Source of the DNA: Epilithonimonas vandammei | GTDB taxonomy: Bacteria; Bacteroidota; Bacteroidia; Flavobacteriales; Weeksellaceae | Assembly (NCBI RefSeq): GCF_003860525.1 | Contig: NZ_CP034161.1 | Location: forward strand, 992,001-1,056,000 | Length of the DNA stretch: 64,000 bases | Reading direction: 5' to 3' | Shown here: positions 44,959 to 54,687 of the stretch, piece by piece | Numbering within the stretch: the stretch's first letter is position 1 | How the letters are laid out: the number at the start of each line of letters is the position of its first letter | The notes under the pieces: generated by a model | Databases searched by the model: none | What the model saw: the letters and a program-made list of their open reading frames with translations, nothing else | What the model was told of the DNA's origin: nothing | Made by a program: the position numbers and the translations under genes

Positions 44959-45252
44959 TTATAATTCTAAGTTTTCTGGATTTCTTCTGTTGTCCCAGAA
45001 AGCTATTATTTCTATTGTTTGTTCGGATAGTCTATAGTAGAGAGAAAAATATTTTAAAATAGGAACTTTATAAGTATTGTGAAAATTTGTTGCAATTCCT
45101 GCATTTGGATTTTGTATCAGATAATTTATTTTTCTTTCCACATTTGCAATCAATTTTATCGAATATGAATTTGATTTATTGTGTTTTGTCCAAAAAACAA
45201 GTGTGTTATAATAATCTGATTCTGCATCATCTGACCAAATTACTTTATACAT
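44959..45252 (-). CDS. ParE/RelE family toxin
   Basis: The 97-residue protein has the RelE/ParE fold: YKVIWSDDAESDYYNTLVFW start, SIKLIANVERKINYLIQNPNAG, and the C-terminal YYRLSEQTIEIIAFWDNRRNPENL. It overlaps the antitoxin gene by 13 bases, as is usual for such operons. ParE-type (gyrase) or RelE-type (mRNA) activity cannot be separated here. Confidence 0.88.
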   Translation of the reverse strand: MYKVIWSDDAESDYYNTLVFWTKHNKSNSYSIKLIANVERKINYLIQNPNAGIATNFHNTYKVPILKYFSLYYRLSEQTIEIIAFWDNRRNPENLEL

Positions 45253-45458
45253 TCTCTTGCTTTTTGACTCACGTCATCATTAGAAGAAAATTTTCCTTCT
45301 TTAATATCTTTAATTCCCTTTAATATTTTTTCTTTTTGCCAATCCTGAAGCTCCTCAACTTGTTCTTCACTTTTAAATTTAATTTTCATTTCTTCTAATA
45401 GAGATTTCAGAATCTGAAGTTGTTTTTGGTTTTCAGGATAAATGATTAGATTTTCCAT
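45240..45458 (-). CDS. Antitoxin of ParE/RelE-type pair
   Basis: From the ATG at 45458 the product has 72 residues; a longer frame starting 18 bases earlier is less likely because the preferred start MENLIIYPEN matches family style. The helical, acidic protein (LKSLLEEMKIKFKSEEQVEELQDWQKEKILKGIKDIKEGKFSSND) resembles DUF2683-like antitoxins of Bacteroidota. The C-terminal part should wrap the toxin; the N-terminal part probably binds DNA for autoregulation. Confidence 0.82.
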   Translation of the reverse strand: MENLIIYPENQKQLQILKSLLEEMKIKFKSEEQVEELQDWQKEKILKGIKDIKEGKFSSNDDVSQKARECIK

Positions 45459-45486
45459 CAGTTCAATTTTTATCAAAGTTAATAAA

Positions 45487-45516
45487 AAATTCCTTCAGTT
45501 TTAATTGAAGGAATTT
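45487..45516 (-). terminator. Terminator of asnS
   Basis: AAATTCCTTCA and TGAAGGAATTT pair perfectly with a T tract on the minus strand. Confidence 0.85.
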
Positions 45517-45539
45517 GTGTTTTATGTTTAAGTTAATGC

Positions 45540-46988
45540 TTAAAATTCTGCATTTTTCGGTGTTCTAGGGAAAGGAATCACATCTCGGATGTTGGTCATT
45601 CCTGTTACGAAAAGAACTAATCTTTCCAAGCCTAAACCAAATCCGGCGTGTGGAACAGAACCGAATCTTCTAGTGTCAAGATACCACCAAAGTTCGTGCT
45701 CGTCAACGTGCATTTCTGCCATTTTTGTTTTCAGAACATCTAATCTGGCTTCTCTTTCAGAACCACCGATGATTTCTCCGATTCCAGGAAAAAGAACGTC
45801 CATTGCCGCAACGGTTTTGTTGTCGTCGTTCAGTTTCATATAGAAAGCTTTGATTTCTTTCGGGTAATCAAACAAAACAACTGGGCTTTCGAAATGTTTC
45901 TCTACCAAGAATCTTTCGTGCTCAGACTGTAAATCTGTTCCCCATTTCTCAACAGGATATTGGAATTTTCCTTTTTTGTTTTCTTTAGAATTCAATAAAA
46001 TCTCAATTGCTTCTGTATAAGAAACTCGCTTGAATCTTTTTGCAATCACATTTTCCAGCTTTTCGATAAGGCCTTCTTTCGCTCTTTCTTTTTCGGGTTT
46101 CTGTTTTTGCTCTTCTTCAAAACGTTTGTCTAAGAATTCCAAATCATCTTTGCAATTGTCCAAAACATATTTTATCACATATTTCAAGAAATCTTCTGCC
46201 AAATCGATGTTGTCTTCCAAATTATTGAAAGCCACTTCCGGCTCAATCATCCAGAATTCGGCTAAGTGACGCGTTGTATTGGAGTTCTCTGCACGGAAAG
46301 TTGGTCCGAAAGTATAAATCCTTCCCAATCCCATTGCCGCAGTTTCGCCTTCCAATTGTCCGGAAACCGTCAGGTTGGTTTTCTTTCCAAAGAAATCCTG
46401 AGTAAAATCGATTTCTCCGTCTTCTGTTTTTGGAATATTATCAAGGTCAAAATTCGTAACACCGAACATTTCGCCAGCACCTTCTGCATCAGCTCCCGTA
46501 ATTACAGGCGTGTTGATGTAGAAAAACTGATTTTGATTGAAGAAAGAGTGGATTGCAAAACTCACAGCGTGACGCACTCTGAAAACTGCGCCAAACAAAT
46601 TGGTTCTGAATCTCAAATGCGCTTGCTCACGCAATTTCTCCAAACTGTGTTTCTTAGGTTGAAGAATAGTTGCCTGCAATTCGTCAAAGAAATTATCTCC
46701 AAGAACAGTGATTTTCTTTGCGATGATTTCTACAGTTTGACCTGCCCCTTGGCTTTCTACCACCTCACCTACAACTTTCAAAGACGAAGCAGTATTGATT
46801 TTCTTGATAGTTTCCTCATCAAAATTTTCAAAATCTACTACAACTTGCAAATTATTAATCGTAGAACCGTCATTCAGTGCGATAAAGCGATTAGAACGAA
46901 ACGCACGAACCCAACCCTGAACGGTGATGTCGTGATGTAATACTTTTTTGTAATCTGCCAAAAGGTCTTTAATTGTCTGTCTTTTCAT
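45540..46988 (-). CDS. asnS: Asparagine-tRNA ligase
   Basis: The 482-residue class IIb synthetase has the N-terminal OB fold for the anticodon ([20 protein letters not shown]). The catalytic core has motif 2 [16 protein letters not shown], which with Asn-Thr marks AsnRS rather than AspRS, and motif 3 [10 protein letters not shown]. Length is slightly above the usual 460 because of a Lys/Glu-rich insert ([16 protein letters not shown]), common in Bacteroidota. Monocistronic. Confidence 0.95.
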   Translation of the reverse strand: MKRQTIKDLLADYKKVLHHDITVQGWVRAFRSNRFIALNDGSTINNLQVVVDFENFDEETIKKINTASSLKVVGEVVESQGAGQTVEIIAKKITVLGDNFFDELQATILQPKKHSLEKLREQAHLRFRTNLFGAVFRVRHAVSFAIHSFFNQNQFFYINTPVITGADAEGAGEMFGVTNFDLDNIPKTEDGEIDFTQDFFGKKTNLTVSGQLEGETAAMGLGRIYTFGPTFRAENSNTTRHLAEFWMIEPEVAFNNLEDNIDLAEDFLKYVIKYVLDNCKDDLEFLDKRFEEEQKQKPEKERAKEGLIEKLENVIAKRFKRVSYTEAIEILLNSKENKKGKFQYPVEKWGTDLQSEHERFLVEKHFESPVVLFDYPKEIKAFYMKLNDDNKTVAAMDVLFPGIGEIIGGSEREARLDVLKTKMAEMHVDEHELWWYLDTRRFGSVPHAGFGLGLERLVLFVTGMTNIRDVIPFPRTPKNAEF

Positions 46989-47123
46989 CTTTAGATAAAA
47001 TATATTTTCAAATCGAAATACACCATTTAAACAATGCTGTTTGATGGTTTAAAATTAGTGATTGCAAATGTAGTAAAAATTGCAGATAAAGCTGCGTTGC
47101 AATAGTTTTCGTGTTAGTGTTCT

Positions 47124-47666
47124 TTACTCATCCTTTTTAGAAGGAACCAAGAAAACGTCCATCAAACCTTCTGGTAAAAACATTTGGATAAATTTCTCTT
47201 CACGATTCACTTCCAGAATCCAGTCTTTGATAATCGGAATGATGATTTCTTTGCCGGCAAGGTCAAGAATGAAATAATTCTGCGCCGTCTGGTCATTAAT
47301 AGAAACAATATTTCCACAAGTTTTTCCATCCTCTTCACGGATTTCGAAACCGACAACTTCGTGGTAATAGAATTTTTTACCAGTCAATGGCGGAAGCGTA
47401 GAAAGTGGAAGATAAACACCTTTTCCAAGCGATTGATTCACCAACGCTTCGGAAGAATTTTTAAAAGAAATAATTTTGGTATCGGCTTTAGACCAGGATT
47501 GTTTTTCCACAAAAAAAGGAACCAGCAATCCGTTGACCTCAACAAAAATCGATTCCAATTTGTTGTACATCTCTGGCTGATCTGTATCCAATTTTAGAAC
47601 AACGTTGCCTTGCAGTCCGTGAGTTCTGGTAATAGTTCCCAAAAAATAGCAATCTTCTTTTTTCAT
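47124..47666 (-). CDS. rimM: Ribosome maturation factor RimM
   Basis: From the ATG at 47666 the product has 180 residues: MKKEDCYFLGTITRTHGLQGNVVLKLD is the RimM N-terminus. A PRC-barrel domain follows (KFYYHEVVGFEI...AGKEIIIPIIKDWI). It helps assemble the 3' domain of 16S rRNA with S19. It follows rpsP on the same strand, as in many bacteria, here with a terminator-like hairpin between them. The longer upstream frame adds a basic tail and is rejected. Confidence 0.92.
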   Translation of the reverse strand: MKKEDCYFLGTITRTHGLQGNVVLKLDTDQPEMYNKLESIFVEVNGLLVPFFVEKQSWSKADTKIISFKNSSEALVNQSLGKGVYLPLSTLPPLTGKKFYYHEVVGFEIREEDGKTCGNIVSINDQTAQNYFILDLAGKEIIIPIIKDWILEVNREEKFIQMFLPEGLMDVFLVPSKKDE

Positions 47667-47699
47667 TATTAAAAAAAATATTTTTCTTCTTTTTCCCAA

Positions 47700-47800
47700 C
47701 CCTAAAGGGAGGAAAGAAACCTAGCGAAGTGGTTCGACGAAGTCAAAATCAATTTTTTTCCGCTAAGGTTGGGGAAACCAATTGATTTTTTATTTAAACA
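47700..47800. other. rpsP-rimM spacer with repeat-like sequence
   Basis: The spacer holds CCCTAAAGGGAGG near rimM and a stretch AACCTAGCGAAGTGGTTCGACGAAG that is more GC-rich than the surroundings and looks like a degenerate intergenic repeat. No gene. Confidence 0.35.
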
Positions 47801-47801
47801 A

Positions 47802-47832
47802 CAAAGACACGAAATCATATCGTGTCTTTGTT
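47802..47832 (-). terminator. Hairpin after rpsP
   Basis: CAAAGACACGA and TCGTGTCTTTG pair around a seven-base loop; T-rich sequence follows on both strands. It may reduce rimM expression relative to rpsP. Confidence 0.8.
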
Positions 47833-47852
47833 TTGTATCTTTTTGTAAAGAA

Positions 47853-48410
47853 TTAAGCTTGAGCTTCTTCAGTTCCTTCTGCTTCAGCAGCTGGTTCTTC
47901 AGTTGCAACTTCTTCAGCAGGAGCGTTAGCAGCTTCTTCAGCAGCCTTTGCATCAGCTTCAGCTTTCGCAGCAGCATCAATTCTTGCTTGGTTTACTTTA
48001 GCTTCAGCTTCTAGAGCTGCTTTTTTAGCATCAGCTTTAGCAGTTGATAAACCTTCAACTTTACCTTGAACTTTAGCATCTTTTGCCTCAACCCAAGCTG
48101 CAAATCTCTTTTCAGCTTCAGCCTCGTCAAAAGCACCTTTAGCCACACCCCCTTGAAGGTGTTTTTTGTACAAAGCACCTTTATAAGAAAGGATCGCTCT
48201 TGCAGTATCAGTTGGCTGAGCACCGTTGTTTAACCACTTTACAGCAGAATCAACGTTCAAGTCAATCGTTGCAGGGTTAGTAATTGGGTTGTAAGTTCCT
48301 AGTTTTTCGATGAATCTACCATCTCTTCTAGCTCTAGAATCTGCAACCACGATGTGGAAGAAAGGTTTCCCTTTTGATCCGTGTCTTTGTAATCTGATTT
48401 TTACTGACAT
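47853..48410 (-). CDS. rpsP: 30S ribosomal protein S16 with long acidic/Ala tail
   Basis: Residues 1-85 are standard S16 ([40 protein letters not shown]). The remaining roughly 100 residues are a low-complexity helix-and-tail made almost only of Ala, Glu, Lys and Asp, ending [13 protein letters not shown]. Total length 185 is about twice the 80-90 of E. coli S16; extended S16 is common in Bacteroidota. The tail becomes acidic toward the end, so it may project from the 30S body. It heads the rpsP-rimM unit. Confidence 0.94.
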   Translation of the reverse strand: MSVKIRLQRHGSKGKPFFHIVVADSRARRDGRFIEKLGTYNPITNPATIDLNVDSAVKWLNNGAQPTDTARAILSYKGALYKKHLQGGVAKGAFDEAEAEKRFAAWVEAKDAKVQGKVEGLSTAKADAKKAALEAEAKVNQARIDAAAKAEADAKAAEEAANAPAEEVATEEPAAEAEGTEEAQA

Positions 48411-48564
48411 AAATTTAAAATTTGTGGGATCACGTCCCGGTTAAATATTTAGTGCGCAAAGATAAGAAAATATTTCAATGTAACAATTTGAAAATCTAAT
48501 AATTTACCAATTTGGGAAATGCATAGTTACATCGTTAGATTGATGCATTGTTGCATTTGATTGA

Positions 48565-50877
48565 TTACCTGTTTTTCAGCAATATCCAAGAATTATATCT
48601 GTGAATGACTTCTGTGTCTGGTTCTGTCCATTCCAAAGTGTACCAGAATGTGCCGGTAGAAAGAAGTTTCTTTCCATCTTTTCCATCCCAAATGTAATTT
48701 CCATCTTTTCCGATGAAGACAAATCTGCCATAACGATCAAAAATTTTAAAAGTCACATTGTTTTTTAGACGTAGAGAAGAAAAATCCAGAACATCATTTT
48801 TGCCATCGCCATTTGGAGTTATTACATTTACAAGATTGATGTTGGAAAACTCTCTTACAGTAGGAATACATTTTTTTGCACTTCTTACATATACTTTTTG
48901 AATTCCTTTTGGAAGATTATTAAAAATGTTCGAAGATTGCCAGTTAGTTCCGTCAAGAGAATATTCGTAAGGAGAGGTTCCACCTGTTGCGGTTATTGTC
49001 AATTTGTCATTCTCAATTTCTAGAATTTTAATGAAGACTTCTTCCTCAGCAATGACTTTAACATCTTGTCTAGTTGTACAACCATCAAATGTAAGATCTA
49101 CCCAATGAATTCCAATACTCAATGCGCCAGAATCAGAATTGGTAGAGCCAGAATCCCAAAGATAGGCATCAAAACCAGGGCCTGCATCTAAAACAATTTG
49201 ATTTTCTTTACAGATGATAACATCTTGTAGTGAGTCGGATATTTTAGGATTTTTAAATATTAGTTTTAATTCTCCAACTGCCGGACAATTTATGCCGTTT
49301 TCAAAACGATAAAAGTAACTTCTACTGGTTTTTAAATCTTGTGATGCGGAGATGCTGTTGAGCTGTTTTTTTGCATCATTTAATGTTTCATAGAAAACGG
49401 TTGTGTCTGCCAGTGTTGTGAACTGATTAATGTAGTCGTTTAAATTGATGGGCTCATTTCCGGAACGGTCTGAGTCGCATATTTCTATTGGGGAAACAGT
49501 GCTAAGTGTAATCTGAGGTGCAATTTTAAAATTAATTGTATCAAAAACAGATGGACAACCATTTTTACTTTTGACTTCTACAAGGATATTTGTATTTACT
49601 GTAAAAGTATAATTGTCTGGCAAAGGAACTGTAGGACTAGAAGCTAAGTAATAGTAAACTTCAAAGTCATTAGAATTGCTAACGATTATAGGAGTAATAT
49701 CAGAAAACTTTAAACTGATGGAGTTATCAAGATCATTATCACAAAGATTAGAATTATATAAAGCGGTATTTACCTTTGGAACTGGATAGAAATTTAAAAA
49801 TATCTCCGCCGAATTTTCGCAGCCACTTGTTGTAATGACCCAAGCAAATACAGAACCTCCGGCTGAAGTGTAAGCTGAAGGATTTAGAATTTCTGTTCCG
49901 GGAATATGATCCTGAGCTTCCTGTAATGTCAGATAATATTTTATGCTTGATGTCGGTTCACTGGTAAGAACTGCAGATTTAAGATTAAAGACTCCTTGGT
50001 CCAAGTTGTTTTTACAAACTTTTAGATCAGAATTTAAAAGTGTAAGTGGTTTCCACTCGACCTTGATTGTTTCTACCCGAAAACATTCTGTTACTTTACT
50101 TTGAATCCTATAAAAATAGTTTTGATTGTTAAGTGTTAAAGGCCGGGTAATTCTATTTTCATCATAAGTAGCATCCTCGTATGTATCGTAATAAGTTACC
50201 TCAAAATCAGGATTACCATTTAATATATTAGATGTATAAGAAGAAAAATCATAAACTGTACTTGTGTTGCATAGTGCGATATCTGGAACTGCTCCGAAAG
50301 GATTGGGCGCAGAACTGAATGGGTCTTCCAACATTGCCGTTCCTGTCCAATTAAGAGTAAATGAACCGTTGCCAATAGGTCTGTCAATAACTAAAAAGTA
50401 AGATTCACCAGCTAGAACATCTAGAGATTTTATATAACCGTCGCCAAGTTCGCCCGGACCTTCATAGAAATCACCGGCAGGCTCAGAATCTCTCATCCCT
50501 GTATGATTATCAGCCAAAAAAGCTGCTTCAGGATTTGTGGTAGAGCATCTGATAGAGCTTCCCAATGCGCTGCAAGAAGCTTTGGGCCCAAAAATCCAGA
50601 AATCATAATCGACATCAATGGCAGAACTTGTCGGAATAAGATCAAAGCCTAAAGTTCCACTGGTTTTTACTGTGAATTTCAGCCAAAGAGAATTATGTTC
50701 AATACTATGGCATACTTTGGTGCTATCCAATTCCTGTACGCCATAGCCTGTTGGATTTAATGTAATGGTTTGATTTCCGCAGATTTGAATATAATTAATG
50801 CAATCATTAGCTTCCCGGTTTTGCGTGAAAAATAATTTAAAGATTAGAAGAAAAATAACGATTGCAATTTTTTTCAT
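48565..50877 (-). CDS. Large surface protein with T9SS type B sorting domain
   Basis: The 770-residue protein has a signal peptide (MKKIAIVIFLLIFKLFFTQ). An N-terminal domain of about 170 residues (ALGSS...DFYEGPGELGDGY...GESYFLVIDRPIGNGSF) resembles pre-peptidase C-terminal beta folds. Several Ig-like/PKD-like repeats with the Cys pairs of gliding-motility-type adhesins follow. The C-terminus (NVITPNGDGKNDVLDFSSL...FKIFDRYGRFVF...GTFWYTLEW) is the gliding-motility-associated type B T9SS signal. It is probably exported and attached at the cell surface. Monocistronic. Confidence 0.9.
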   Translation of the reverse strand: MKKIAIVIFLLIFKLFFTQNREANDCINYIQICGNQTITLNPTGYGVQELDSTKVCHSIEHNSLWLKFTVKTSGTLGFDLIPTSSAIDVDYDFWIFGPKASCSALGSSIRCSTTNPEAAFLADNHTGMRDSEPAGDFYEGPGELGDGYIKSLDVLAGESYFLVIDRPIGNGSFTLNWTGTAMLEDPFSSAPNPFGAVPDIALCNTSTVYDFSSYTSNILNGNPDFEVTYYDTYEDATYDENRITRPLTLNNQNYFYRIQSKVTECFRVETIKVEWKPLTLLNSDLKVCKNNLDQGVFNLKSAVLTSEPTSSIKYYLTLQEAQDHIPGTEILNPSAYTSAGGSVFAWVITTSGCENSAEIFLNFYPVPKVNTALYNSNLCDNDLDNSISLKFSDITPIIVSNSNDFEVYYYLASSPTVPLPDNYTFTVNTNILVEVKSKNGCPSVFDTINFKIAPQITLSTVSPIEICDSDRSGNEPINLNDYINQFTTLADTTVFYETLNDAKKQLNSISASQDLKTSRSYFYRFENGINCPAVGELKLIFKNPKISDSLQDVIICKENQIVLDAGPGFDAYLWDSGSTNSDSGALSIGIHWVDLTFDGCTTRQDVKVIAEEEVFIKILEIENDKLTITATGGTSPYEYSLDGTNWQSSNIFNNLPKGIQKVYVRSAKKCIPTVREFSNINLVNVITPNGDGKNDVLDFSSLRLKNNVTFKIFDRYGRFVFIGKDGNYIWDGKDGKKLLSTGTFWYTLEWTEPDTEVIHRYNSWILLKNR

Positions 50878-50941
50878 CAGAGTTACGTGTTTTATTTTTT
50901 TGCAAAACTAAAAATAACTTTACTTTAAGACAAATATTTTA

Positions 50942-52234
50942 TTAACTCAAAGCTTTCTTATAGACTGCCAAAGCTCTTTCTCTCGCAAATTGGTGTTCCA
51001 CGATTCTGTTATTAAGAACACTGTTTTCAAAATCAGGATTCCACTTTTTGATATATTTCAGATCCTTATCAAATTTCTTTGTTTGCTCATCCGGATTGAA
51101 AACTCTGAAATAAGGCGCTGCATCACAACCGCAACCTGCTGCCCATTGCCAATTTCCGTTGTTGGCAGACAAATCATAATCCAATAATTTCTTAGCAAAA
51201 TAAGCTTCGCCCCAACGCCAGTCTATCAAAAGATGTTTGGTTAGAAAACTTGCGACAACCATTCTGATTCTGTTGTGCATTTGTCCGGTTTGGTTTAGTT
51301 GACGCATTCCTGCATCCACGATGGGATAACCGGTTTCACCGTTGCACCATTTTTCAAATTCGGCTTCGTTGTTTCTCCACGTAATATTTTCGTATTTTTC
51401 TTTGAAGCAATAATTCACAACCTTCGGAAAATGAAAAAGAATTTGCATAAAGAATTCTCTCCAAATCAATTCATTCAGCCAAGTTTCATTGTGATTCAAA
51501 GCAAATTTCACACATTTTCGAATCGAAATCGTTCCAAATCTCAGCGCAATTCCCAAATGTGTGGTCGCATCCAAAGCAGGAAAATCTCTCGTTTTATCGT
51601 AAACATCAATAATTTTTGATTCCAAGCTTGGCTCTACAAAATCTAAATCCGTTTTCTCAAATCCGATTTCCTTGTGACTTAATATTTTTTTGGAAGGTAA
51701 TTTTAGAAATTGTTCTTTATTAATTCTTACAGATTTGTAATCGTCTTCTGTTAGTGTTTTTTTCCATTTACTAGAGAAAGGTGTGTAAACCGTGTAAGGT
51801 TCGCCATTATCTTTTGCAACTTCATGTTTCTCAAAAATCACCTGGTCTTTGAAATCGATAAAATCAATGTTTTTTGAATGGAGAAAATCCTTAACCTCGT
51901 CATCTCTTTTGATTGCCGAAGGTTCATAATCTCTGTTGCAATAAACCGATTGGATATCATATTCTTTTTGTAATTGTTTGAAAATACCCAAAGGTTTCCC
52001 GTAAAAAGTGAGAAGAGAACTTCCAGTCTCATACAGTTCTGTATTGATTTTTTCAAGCGATTGATGAATGTAATCGACTCGACGGTCGTGCTTATCATCG
52101 AGAAGGTCAAGGATATCTTTGTCAAAAATAAAAATGGGAATTACTTTTTCATCAGCTTTCAACGCTTCGGACAAGCCTTTGTTGTCATCCAAACGAAGGT
52201 CTCTCCGAAACCAGAATATTGAGATTTTTTGCAT
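50942..52234 (-). CDS. Deoxyribodipyrimidine photolyase family protein
   Basis: The 430-residue flavoprotein has the N-terminal alpha/beta antenna domain (IFWFRRDLRLDDNKGL) and the FAD-binding helical domain: ELIWREFFMQILFHFP, CNGETGYPIVDAGMRQLNQTG, MHNRIRMVVASFL and NNGNWQWAAGCGCDAAPYFRVFNP. These motifs fit class I CPD photolyase, repairing pyrimidine dimers with blue light; some such proteins are cryptochrome-like photoreceptors. It is followed six bases upstream by a membrane protein gene, so the two share a transcript. Confidence 0.9.
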   Translation of the reverse strand: MQKISIFWFRRDLRLDDNKGLSEALKADEKVIPIFIFDKDILDLLDDKHDRRVDYIHQSLEKINTELYETGSSLLTFYGKPLGIFKQLQKEYDIQSVYCNRDYEPSAIKRDDEVKDFLHSKNIDFIDFKDQVIFEKHEVAKDNGEPYTVYTPFSSKWKKTLTEDDYKSVRINKEQFLKLPSKKILSHKEIGFEKTDLDFVEPSLESKIIDVYDKTRDFPALDATTHLGIALRFGTISIRKCVKFALNHNETWLNELIWREFFMQILFHFPKVVNYCFKEKYENITWRNNEAEFEKWCNGETGYPIVDAGMRQLNQTGQMHNRIRMVVASFLTKHLLIDWRWGEAYFAKKLLDYDLSANNGNWQWAAGCGCDAAPYFRVFNPDEQTKKFDKDLKYIKKWNPDFENSVLNNRIVEHQFARERALAVYKKALS

Positions 52235-52240
52235 TGAATT

Positions 52241-52834
52241 TTAATTGATAGAACTTTTAAAAACTAAGAACACAAGTAATGCCGAAAATACTGTAGCAAG
52301 AAAAGTTGAAATAAAAACGGCTAGATTACTTCTACTTTTTCCGGTAATCATTTTTATAATAAAATAACAAACAATATAAGTTGGAACCAACAAGTAGAAA
52401 ATGAAACCTTTGATAATGAATAATATTAATAATAAAAACAAAAATCCTGCAATTGATGCGACAGCTAGACCAATGATACTTTTGTAGATAGTATCCTTAT
52501 CAACTTCAGAATCTTTTTTATTATGTGCGAATACAATGTATTTTTCCAAAATGAAGTAAGAAAGTTCATCCTTTTCTAAAAGTTCAGAAGATATTTTTTC
52601 GTCAATTTCTTCCAAGCTTTTATTCTGCAAAACCATTTTGTTGATTTCAAAAGCAATTCTTCCTTTTTCTTTGATGATGAGCTTTTTATGATTGGCTTTC
52701 GCTTTAATTATATCAATATTTCCACGCTCAATCAGAACTTCTTCTAGTTCTTTCCCGATTTTCCCCGAATTATCAATCCATTGAATATAGGCATCGACTA
52801 ATTCTTCTTCATTGAAATTTTTGTAAATATTCAT
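52241..52834 (-). CDS. Membrane protein of unknown function
   Basis: The 197-residue protein has a charged cytoplasmic N-terminal part of about 105 residues (IYKNFNEEELVDAYIQWIDNSGKIGKELEEVLIERG). Three hydrophobic segments follow (SIIGLAVASIAGFLFLLLILFII, FYLLVPTYIVCYFIIKM and LAVFISTFLATVFSALLVFLVF). No family recognised. It is sandwiched between nitroreductase-family (one base gap) and photolyase (six bases) genes in one transcript, which may place it in a redox or light-stress unit, but this is weak. Confidence 0.68.
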   Translation of the reverse strand: MNIYKNFNEEELVDAYIQWIDNSGKIGKELEEVLIERGNIDIIKAKANHKKLIIKEKGRIAFEINKMVLQNKSLEEIDEKISSELLEKDELSYFILEKYIVFAHNKKDSEVDKDTIYKSIIGLAVASIAGFLFLLLILFIIKGFIFYLLVPTYIVCYFIIKMITGKSRSNLAVFISTFLATVFSALLVFLVFKSSIN

Positions 52835-53347
52835 CTATTCCAAACTTCCCAGATAAAACAATCCCAAACATTGTTGATTCTCTTCAATTTTCAAAGAATC
52901 TTTCAAGTTGTTTACGATTTTTGGAGAACTCCAGTAACACCCGATTCTGTGAGCCGTGCAAGTGAGATACATATTTTGAACGGCCATAGACGTTGCTGCA
53001 ATTTCCTCCCAATCCGGAACCAATCCACTGAACTCAACCACAATTGAAATGATAGCATTCGCTTTCGAGATTTTAAAACCAATATCGTCATGTTTTTTTT
53101 GCAGAAACTGAAATTCTGGTGTTACTTCTTTATAAATATTCTGAAGTTCCTGACCCAGATTTTGTTTTTCCTCACCTTTGAAAACTTTGAAACGCCAAGG
53201 TTTTGTACGTTTATGATTCGGAGCTAAGACAGCATTGCTGAGAATTTCGTCAATGATGTGTTGTGGAATTTCTTTATCTGTGTAATCTTTTGGGAAGATG
53301 CTTCTGCGCTCTTCTATGATATGCTTGAGAATTGTTGCGTTTTCCAT
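52835..53347 (-). CDS. Nitroreductase family protein
   Basis: The 170-residue small flavoprotein has the nitroreductase fold: IEERRSIFPKDYTDKEIP at the start (FMN-binding Arg pair), LAPNHKRTKPWRFKVFKG, and GCYWSSPKIV near the C-terminus. It is shorter than NfsB and closer to the YdjA-like group. Reduces quinones or nitro compounds with NAD(P)H, substrate unknown. First gene of the transcript that continues into the membrane protein and photolyase genes. Confidence 0.85.
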   Translation of the reverse strand: MENATILKHIIEERRSIFPKDYTDKEIPQHIIDEILSNAVLAPNHKRTKPWRFKVFKGEEKQNLGQELQNIYKEVTPEFQFLQKKHDDIGFKISKANAIISIVVEFSGLVPDWEEIAATSMAVQNMYLTCTAHRIGCYWSSPKIVNNLKDSLKIEENQQCLGLFYLGSLE

Positions 53348-53466
53348 AGTTCAAAGATACAAGAAAGATGTTAGATGTTGGAAGTCAGATGTCAGATGTC
53401 GGAAGTCGGAGGTTAAAGTTGGAATTTTACATCAAATAATAAGATTTTTCTCCTATCACTTCCGAC
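53348..53466. other. Intergenic with short tandem 'agatgt' repeats
   Basis: GTTAGATGTTGGAAGTCAGATGTCAG... (53369-53410) is a short degenerate tandem repeat of a TCAGATGTC-like unit. No gene seen. Confidence 0.4.
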
Positions 53467-53916
53467 CTAAATAATTTCCACGATTTCCTGATGGATGTTA
53501 TTAAGTGTAAAATCGTCCCCCACTTTTTTTCCGGTCATGATCTGAGCCATTGGACTTTCGGGTGATATGGCATAAAACCTGTCGTTCTCGAAGAAGAATT
53601 CGCCGAGGGAAACGGAAATATAAAAACGAGCTTTGTTGGTGATGACGAGTGAGCCGAGTTTTACGATGTTCGAGGCTGTGTTCAGGACTTTACGCATTTG
53701 GGTTTGCATACTTTTCAGCGAGACCATTTGTTTGTCCAGATGATAGATTTCTTCTTGGATTTCTTCTCTTATGGAATCGTATTTCGAGGTTTTCTTGATT
53801 TCGCGGCTGGCTTCCAAAGAAAAATTAAGATAAAAATCTAGTGTTTTTATTTTTCCGTTTATGCTATCATTCACAAAGTTTCTCAGGTCGGTTTTATTAT
53901 AACTCGTCTTCTGCAT
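53467..53916 (-). CDS. GreA/GreB-like transcription factor
   Basis: The 149-residue protein combines an N-terminal coiled coil (EASREIKKTSKYDSIREEIQEEIYHLDKQMVSLKSMQTQMRKVL) with a C-terminal Gre-type domain containing ISPESPMAQIMTGKKVGDDF, which is the Gre signature S-P-x-S-P...G-x-K-V-G-D. It lacks the length of E. coli GreA (158) only slightly but the coiled-coil tip residues differ. It may bind the RNA polymerase secondary channel and act as a Gre paralogue. In databases such proteins are sometimes mislabelled 3-oxoacyl-ACP synthase. Confidence 0.75.
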   Translation of the reverse strand: MQKTSYNKTDLRNFVNDSINGKIKTLDFYLNFSLEASREIKKTSKYDSIREEIQEEIYHLDKQMVSLKSMQTQMRKVLNTASNIVKLGSLVITNKARFYISVSLGEFFFENDRFYAISPESPMAQIMTGKKVGDDFTLNNIHQEIVEII

Positions 53917-53962
53917 ACATCCAATTTTAAATAAAGATAATAATTAAAAAAGTAAATAAAAA

Positions 53963-53992
53963 ACCTCTCTAAAAATTTAGAAAGGATATTTT
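53963..53992 (-). terminator. Likely terminator of ndh-trmD
   Basis: An imperfect stem (CCTCTCTAAA/TTTAGAAAGG) with T residues lies downstream of trmD on the minus strand. Confidence 0.5.
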
Positions 53993-54012
53993 TTAGCTGT
54001 AAAAATCATAAA

Positions 54013-54687
54013 TTATTCCAAAAGGTCTGGTCTGCGTTCTTTGGTGATTCTCAACGCTTCCTCGTGTTGCCACTCTTCAATCGCTGCAAAATTGCCACTT
54101 AGTAAAATTTCTGGAACGGATAATCCTTTGTAGGTCGCAGGTCTTGTATAAATTGGATAAGATAAAAGGTTATCTTGGAAACTGTCTGTCAAGGCACTTT
54201 GTTCATCATTCAAAACGCCGGGTAATAATCTGATAACTGAGTCTGCCAAAACGCAAGCTGCTAATTCTCCGCCTGTTAATACATAATCGCCAATGGAGAT
54301 TTCTTTGGTAACATGAAGATCTCTCACACGCTGGTCAATTCCCTTATAATGACCACATATAAAGATCAGATTTTTCTTGATAGACAGGGAGTTTGCCATT
54401 TTTTGATTCAGCGTTTCTCCGTCTGGTGTGAGATAGATGATTTCGTCATAATCTCTTTGGGATTTTAATTCAGAAATACATTTGTCCAATGGTTCAACCA
54501 TCATTATCATTCCGGCACCTCCACCATAAGGTTCATCATCAATCTGGCGATGTTTGCCAATGCTCCAGTCTCTGATATTATGAAAATGAACTTCTGCCAA
54601 TCCTTTTTCCATTGCTCTTTTCAGAATGGAGGTTTTGAAAGGACTTTCCATAAATTCCGGAAGTACGCTGATGATATCGATTCTCAT
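54013..54687 (-). CDS. trmD: tRNA (guanine(37)-N1)-methyltransferase
   Basis: The 224-residue SPOUT enzyme has the deep trefoil-knot SAM site motifs [12 protein letters not shown] and [22 protein letters not shown], with the linker [19 protein letters not shown] that contacts tRNA. It methylates G37 and prevents frameshifting. It directly follows the type II NADH dehydrogenase gene with no gap (its ATG begins at the base before the ndh stop region), so the two are cotranscribed. rimM and rpsP, its usual partners, lie about 7 kb away. Confidence 0.95.
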   Translation of the reverse strand: MRIDIISVLPEFMESPFKTSILKRAMEKGLAEVHFHNIRDWSIGKHRQIDDEPYGGGAGMIMMVEPLDKCISELKSQRDYDEIIYLTPDGETLNQKMANSLSIKKNLIFICGHYKGIDQRVRDLHVTKEISIGDYVLTGGELAACVLADSVIRLLPGVLNDEQSALTDSFQDNLLSYPIYTRPATYKGLSVPEILLSGNFAAIEEWQHEEALRITKERRPDLLE

